Below the pieces are notes generated by a model. The model saw nothing but the letters and a program-made list of their open reading frames with translations. It made no database searches and was not told the DNA's origin. Below, one piece after another: positions 60,001 to 64,000 of a stretch of DNA of 64,000 nt; positions within the stretch are counted from its first letter, which is position 1; every line of letters starts with the position of its first letter. The translations under genes were made by a program, and so were the position numbers. Source of the DNA: Nilaparvata lugens (Eukaryota; Arthropoda; Insecta; Hemiptera; Delphacidae); contig NC_052505.1 of assembly GCF_014356525.2 (NCBI RefSeq), positions 52,996,630 through 53,060,629 of the forward strand, in the 5' to 3' direction.

Positions 60001-62899
60001 GAGAAGAGAAAGAATTATTATTTACAGAGTACTTTTTCTTTTGTGTAAATTGTGAAATTCGATGATTTTTTAAAAGTCGTCAAAACAGCTGTTCTACACA
60101 TAAAATATGTCGATTATGTGTTCTTTTTATAAACTGCTCTATCTACCCCATGCACGAGAAGGAGGCTACAAAGTCCATTTCTCAAGGATGGGGTGGACCC
60201 CCCATTAGTTTCCCAGGAAAAAGTCTCATGCCAGTTCATAGAGCTGATGAATAACTATACAGAGTTTGAATTTGAAAGAAATCAGTCTAGTCATTTTTGA
60301 GAAAAAAGTGAAAGACATGGTTTTTTAGTAATTATCCGCCATTTTGCTCAAGAATATTACGGAGCTCCTGCAATTTTCCCAGAAATGAGACTCATGTCAG
60401 TTTATAGGGCTTATGAATAGCTATTCAAGGCATAAATTTGAAGAAAATCGTTAGAGCCGTTTTCGAGAAAATCGTGAAAATCATAGTTTTTTAGCAATTA
60501 TCCGCCATTTTTTCCGCCATTGTGAATTCAATTTTATTGAATTTCTTATTGTCGGATCCTCATGGTATAAGGACCTTAAGTTTAAGATTTAAAGTCAATG
60601 GTTAATTAGGAATGGAGTTATCATGTTCACAGACATACACAATATTCACACAACATATCCCCAAAGTTTCATGCCGTTCTGTCAAGTAGTTTTTGAGTCT
60701 ATAGGAAACAAACAAACAGACATTCATTTTTATATACATAGAGATTATACAGAGTGAGTCATATGTATGGGAACCCTTTAATAAGTTGGAGACTGTTGTA
60801 GATATAATACTGTCACTTTTAAGATAAGTTATTGGTCAAATTCTCTACCTTTTTGACGTACAACTGAATTCCAACCCCTCATAAGGGAGTGACTCAGGGG
60901 TTGTATCTCAAATATTTTAAATGTAAACACTCATTGTGTGGTACTTCATTTTAAAGACCTTTTGAAAACAAGAAAGGTAACATCAATTAAAATGTTCTAC
61001 GATACTTTTATCCAAAATGGCGGCTGATTGAAGTTTTAGTTTTTAAGGAAATGTAGCTCAAATATTTTGAATGTAAATACCCATTGTGTGATACATAATT
61101 TCAAAGGCCTTTCTAAAACAAGAAACATGACATCAATAAGAATGTTCTATGATATCTTTATCCAAAATGGCGGCTGAATGTAGTTTGAGTTGTTTAAGAA
61201 ATAATTGATACAGTTTAATCAGCCGCCATTTTGGATAAAAGTATCATAGAACATTTTTATCGATGCCATCTTTCTTATTTTAAAGAGGCCTTTGGAATGA
61301 TGTATCACACAATGGGTGTTTACGTTTAAAATATTCGAGTTACAACCCCTAAGTCACCCCCTTATGAGGTTGTTGAAATTCAGTTGTACGTCAAAAGGTA
61401 GAGTAGGTATTTGACCAATAACTTATCTTGAAAATTACAGTATTATATATATACACAACAGTCTCCAATTTATTGAAGGGTTCCCACACATATGACTCAG
61501 TCTGTATAGTTTCCCACTATCCCACTTACAATACGGAGTCCTGCTTAGTTTTCCCAAGTCTCCTCTGGTAATTTTGTTTTGGAGCATCTTCGTATCTACC
61601 TATCTATTAAAAAGTGTTATTCGCTCTGTCTGTTCAACATTATACTTTCTAACGCATTATGACTATTACTTTTTCTCTACATTTGATGTCTTTTTTGTTT
61701 TGCTGTTGCTCTCGTTGTTTAAAAGCATAATAATGTAGATTGATTACCTCAATCACTAATAGAGATATTGATAATATGGAATGACGTCATCTATATGTTG
61801 ATGATCATTAATGCATTCATATCCAATGGGAAGGAATACCTAATAATGGAATATTAATGGAAAGCCAACAAGGAAAGTCGTATGTTACATCGTCATGTAA
61901 TGTACCTACTAATTAAGACATGTTACGATATAATATATTTCTGACATGCATGTTGTAGGCTATAATAATTATCACGAGCTAGTGACCTTTGAAGTCTTTG
62001 CAATGATAGAAAAGACACCATCAGTACAATTTGTGAAACGCTGTTCTTGATATTCAATACTGAATTGTGGGGGAAGCTTTAATACTCATTAAGTATCAAT
62101 TCCACCAATTTGGCCGTACTTCCTCGAAATCACCGAAATGGTCCCCTTCATCAATATTGACTGAGAATGACTCTTCAGATCTTTCCAAGACCTACAAGTT
62201 TCGCCCATGCAGACCATTTTCTAAATACCCATTTGGCTTCGTGTATTCATGAGGTTGTTTTTATTTTCTGTTGTTGTTTTTTATTGATAATAAGAATGAG
62301 TACATAAGATTATTACTTTGTATGTAAAGTGCATTTTTTTGAAATAAATATCTTTTGTCTGTCTGTCTGTCTGTCCTAATGTTATCTTGCTGTTGTATGA
62401 GTTATCAACCATATTACTTATATTATTCACTTATATGACTAATATTTATTAACTTTCAATAATTTGGAAATGATGATGATAAGTGATAACAGATGAGACA
62501 TTCTATCAAGTCTATGTTGGAAAATGATTGATCAATTAATATATTTATGAGAAGTATAAAATATGGATTATTATTACGTTATTAATAAGATCTTGTCCAT
62601 AAGTCGCCCATTGAAGTTGAATGAACAATACAACCACGTAGACGAATAGATATTTAATTCTGTGAACAATCTCTGGCATCTGTAAAAAATAAATATTTTT
62701 TATAAAAATTTGAATTATGATTATTATTGAGATGAATACTACGAGTAGATGCTTCAAAATTTAAGAATGATTGGCAAATGATTCAATGTGACAGCTTACC
62801 TTCAAAATGAATATTATGTAGAGACAAAGCTGTAAACTGTAGATATTAATGAATATTATTATTGTCAGTTGGAATTCGTTGTTCAACAATTTCATAGAT
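52401..62899 (-). CDS. Odorant receptor Or-B (7tm_6), exons 2-5; first exon not seen
   Basis: Minus-strand exons: 62899-62800 (100 nt), 62679-62578 (102 nt), 53288-53133 (156 nt) and 52454-52401 (54 nt with stop). Sizes and phases match Or-A exons 2-5 (100/102/156). The peptides align: the TM5 segment ends SLQLCLYIIFILK; TM6 is YLFVYVVVLFIQLQWATYGQ; the signature exon has ALYESSWINKPLWMKK and QPLEFKPYGLYVLD; the last exon reads FKATYTYVNVVYEFLN. The signature exons share about 30 of 52 residues by eye. No N-terminal exon was found between 62903 and 64000, so it probably lies beyond the right edge. Intron 3 is 9.3 kb and full of repeats. That exons 2-3 and 4-5 belong to one gene is inferred from matching phases. 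Confidence 0.8.
54448..54606. repeat. 47-bp inverted repeat (hairpin)
   Basis: GACACCTCAAGGATCAAAAT (54448 on) is mirrored at 54560-54606 (ends TTGATCCTTGAGGTGTC), with one mismatch and a loop of about 65 nt. It is inside Or-B intron 3 and is probably the core of a foldback or MITE. Confidence 0.75.
56432..57151 (+). mobile_element. TCTGG-family subfamily B, 5'-truncated
   Basis: It begins inside the family body (GTCGTCAACAGCTTCTACA) and runs to the normal 3' end GGCAAGGAAAGT. It includes CACGAGAAGGAGGTTACAAA and a short CA core (56995-57020). The A5 run after the end directly abuts the palindromic element at 57160. Confidence 0.8.
57160..57547. mobile_element. Near-palindromic MITE, 388 bp
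   Basis: The left arm has GAGGGAAAAGTTTGGAAGAC, TTCTGTTTAGGGTAGTAAGG and CCCCACCCCTAC. The right arm repeats all three inverted and in mirror order (GGTAGGGGTGGGG, CCTTACTACCCTAAACAGAA, GTCTTCCAAACTTTTCC). The arms are about 130 bp. TATA stands at both tips, fitting TA-targeted (Tc1/mariner-type) insertion. A one-armed relative is at 13646. Confidence 0.8.
57585..57721 (+). mobile_element. TCTGG-family subfamily B, 5' fragment
   Basis: ACTCACACAACTTTCCTTGC and TCATTGAACTGCAAGCCTCA match the first 140 bp of the full B copies. The first 15 bp are missing, and the right side breaks at the CTAG-element. Confidence 0.7.
57723..57960 (+). mobile_element. CTAG-element, compact copy (238 bp)
   Basis: CTAGCAGGAACCCGTGCTTC at the start and CTTTATTTTATTATAGATA at the end. 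It is the uninterrupted version of 32268-33268. It may be the joined 5' and 3' ends of a larger transposon. Confidence 0.55.
58177..58290 (+). mobile_element. Repeat end, one of an inverted pair
   Basis: AAAATGAATGTCTGTTTGTG, ACGGCATGAAACTTTAGG and TGTTGTGTGAATATTGGGG occur here and, inverted, at 60641-60741. The two face each other across 2.4 kb. Confidence 0.5.
58638..59448 (+). mobile_element. TCTGG-family subfamily A, full copy with AGAAA target duplication
   Basis: 811 bp from TCTGGTGTGGTGCACTCACA to GGCAAGGAAAGT. AGAAA is present immediately before (58633-58637) and after (59449-59453). The short CA core lies near 59300. This copy best defines the family ends. Confidence 0.88.
59455..59985 (+). 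mobile_element. Unclassified repeat remnant
   Basis: Repeat-like block with GTGCAGAGTTTTAAGTCTGT duplicated in variant form near 59890 and an ending TTTTATAGATATAG like the tail at 30050. Frames through it have no motif. Confidence 0.4.
60030..60640 (+). mobile_element. TCTGG-family subfamily B, internal fragment
   Basis: From AGAGTACTTTTTCTTTTGTG through GGAGCTCCTGCAATTTTCCC to the short tail at CACAGACATACAC, where it is cut by the repeat end at 60641. Both normal termini are missing. Confidence 0.75.
60641..60741 (-). mobile_element. Repeat end, inverted partner of 58177-58290
   Basis: AATATTCACACAACATATCC and GTTTCATGCCGTTCTG are the inverse of the left partner. The junction with the B fragment at 60640 is abrupt. 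Confidence 0.5.
60750..61504. mobile_element. Near-palindromic Tc1/mariner-like MITE, 755 bp
   Basis: The left tip CAGAGTGAGTCATATGTATG mirrors the right tip (ends ATATGACTCAGTCTG), with TA at both borders. Arms of about 300 bp pair along GGGAACCCTT, CCAATAACTTATCTT, CAACTGAATT and CACACAATG. A block containing CCAAAATGGCGGCTGA is tandemly duplicated in the left half. It has no coding capacity. Confidence 0.8.
62358..62380 (+). repeat. (TCTG)n microsatellite at a repeat 3' end
   Basis: GTCTGTCTGTCTGTC directly follows GAAATAAATATCTTTT, the form of a retroelement tail. The surrounding 61510-62577 holds nothing else I can support, and 62903-64000 has only a short (GAA)n near 63930. Confidence 0.6.
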
Positions 62900-64000
62900 C
62901 TGGAATAAAATATATATAAGATGTTTAGTACAACCCAAAGCAGAAAATTTTTGTTTCTAATGAAAAATCTGTTGTCTCTGAAACACCCAAACTGAATTAT
63001 AAATATTCAATGGCTTATTGGAAAGATCACAGTGTATGCGTTCTGTGGTGGACTAAAACAAATATTATTGAAAAGATTGAGGTATGATTACCATTGTGGA
63101 TCTATTTAAAAGATGTTATTAACAATCCTGATTTAATAAGCTCGTCAATATAATCTATGATGGATGGATGGGACTGTTTCGATCGTATTATTCATCATTA
63201 AAATAGGTCACACACAATTCCGGTCACAATCAATGAACTAAACAGTATTGATGCGGTATTAACACATTCATCATTTCTTGTTTCAATATTGTAAGGAGTA
63301 CAAAAGTGGAATCGTTTAAAATAATAATCTCTATCGTGATTAGAAATTGGAAATAGGCTAGATTACCACGTATAGTGGTCAGTAGAAAGAAAAGTAATTT
63401 CACCTTTAAACGAACAAAATTGAATGAAGGACATGTGAGTAATAGTACTATCTATATACTAGATTTGATTTCACTAACACTTATTCTTGTAATTTCAGTA
63501 ATTTAGCCACTAATTTCAAGATAGGTAATTAAATTTATTTGAAAAAAGTCGTTCCCTCCAGACGCACCTAGTCCTATTCTTGTACCAACTTGTTTGTCAA
63601 GTAAACCGACATACAATATTTCCAATTAAATATTTCAACAATTACGCTTGAGCAATAAATAAAAATCGCATGATCGATACAAGTGATATGATCTCAAAAG
63701 AATTTCAAGCTATTACATCGTGTAAGGCCGAGTTCTAGACTCACCTAGCCTATGTAGTACTACCTACGCAGACTGCTCGGGCACGTACACGTCAGGGGGC
63801 CCTGAGGTGAGCCAAACAATTAGAATTATTATATTTATCATTTAATTAGAACCATCTTCACAATATGAATGAATAAATATACTGTTCCATGAACGGCATC
63901 AATTCTTCATTATTCCTGATGAGGAGAAAAAGAAGAAGAAGAAGAAAAATAATTTTCATAAAAATCAATTCAGTACCTACCTACAATACTGGAATAATCG

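Overview
This window is eukaryotic and almost certainly insect nuclear DNA. It is AT-rich and mostly non-coding. Exons are short with GT-AG borders, microsatellites are long, and transposon debris is dense. The two best genes are insect odorant receptors, a family found only in insects. The repeat style made me think of a planthopper or another hemipteran, but I could not search, so the species is inference.

Gene content, left to right. The last exon of an unidentified gene sits at the left edge (18-381, +). An isolated exon-like coiled-coil frame lies at 1247-1590. A small spliced gene candidate (7174 down to 6204, minus) encodes a very basic N-terminus followed by acidic, Ser/Thr-rich exons. 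The clearest coding content is a tail-to-tail pair of odorant receptor genes. Or-A (46865-51797, +) is complete: five exons, 402 aa. Or-B (62899 down to 52401, minus) has four recognisable exons whose sizes and phases match Or-A exons 2-5. Its first exon is not seen and probably lies beyond the right edge. Its third intron is about 9.3 kb and is packed with mobile elements.

Mobile DNA fills much of the rest. The items are: a probable solo LTR at 4414-5003 carrying a perfect four-unit heat-shock element; two broken non-LTR retrotransposons (11600-14580 and 30870-31915); a 1.4-kb TIR element (14846-16243) with eight copies of a TTGGTTCACTTTGGCA motif and one ORF; a family of 0.8-1.2 kb elements (begin TCTGGTGTGG, end GGCAAGGAAAGT) whose cores hold CA/GT microsatellites, including one copy inserted inside another; several near-palindromic MITEs (29473, 51005, 57160, 60750); a short palindromic repeat with five copies; and tRNA-like SINE pieces.

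Simple sequence is also prominent: a 970-bp TAGAA satellite (40666-41635), long (CA/GT)n tracts, and purine- or pyrimidine-only blocks of 0.3-1.3 kb, one of which switches strand near 43.1 kb.

The long unlabelled stretches (2050-3280, 8580-9675, 16244-17630, 19050-22520, 37840-38920, 61510-62577 and 62903-64000) are AT-rich. I could support nothing in them beyond what is listed.
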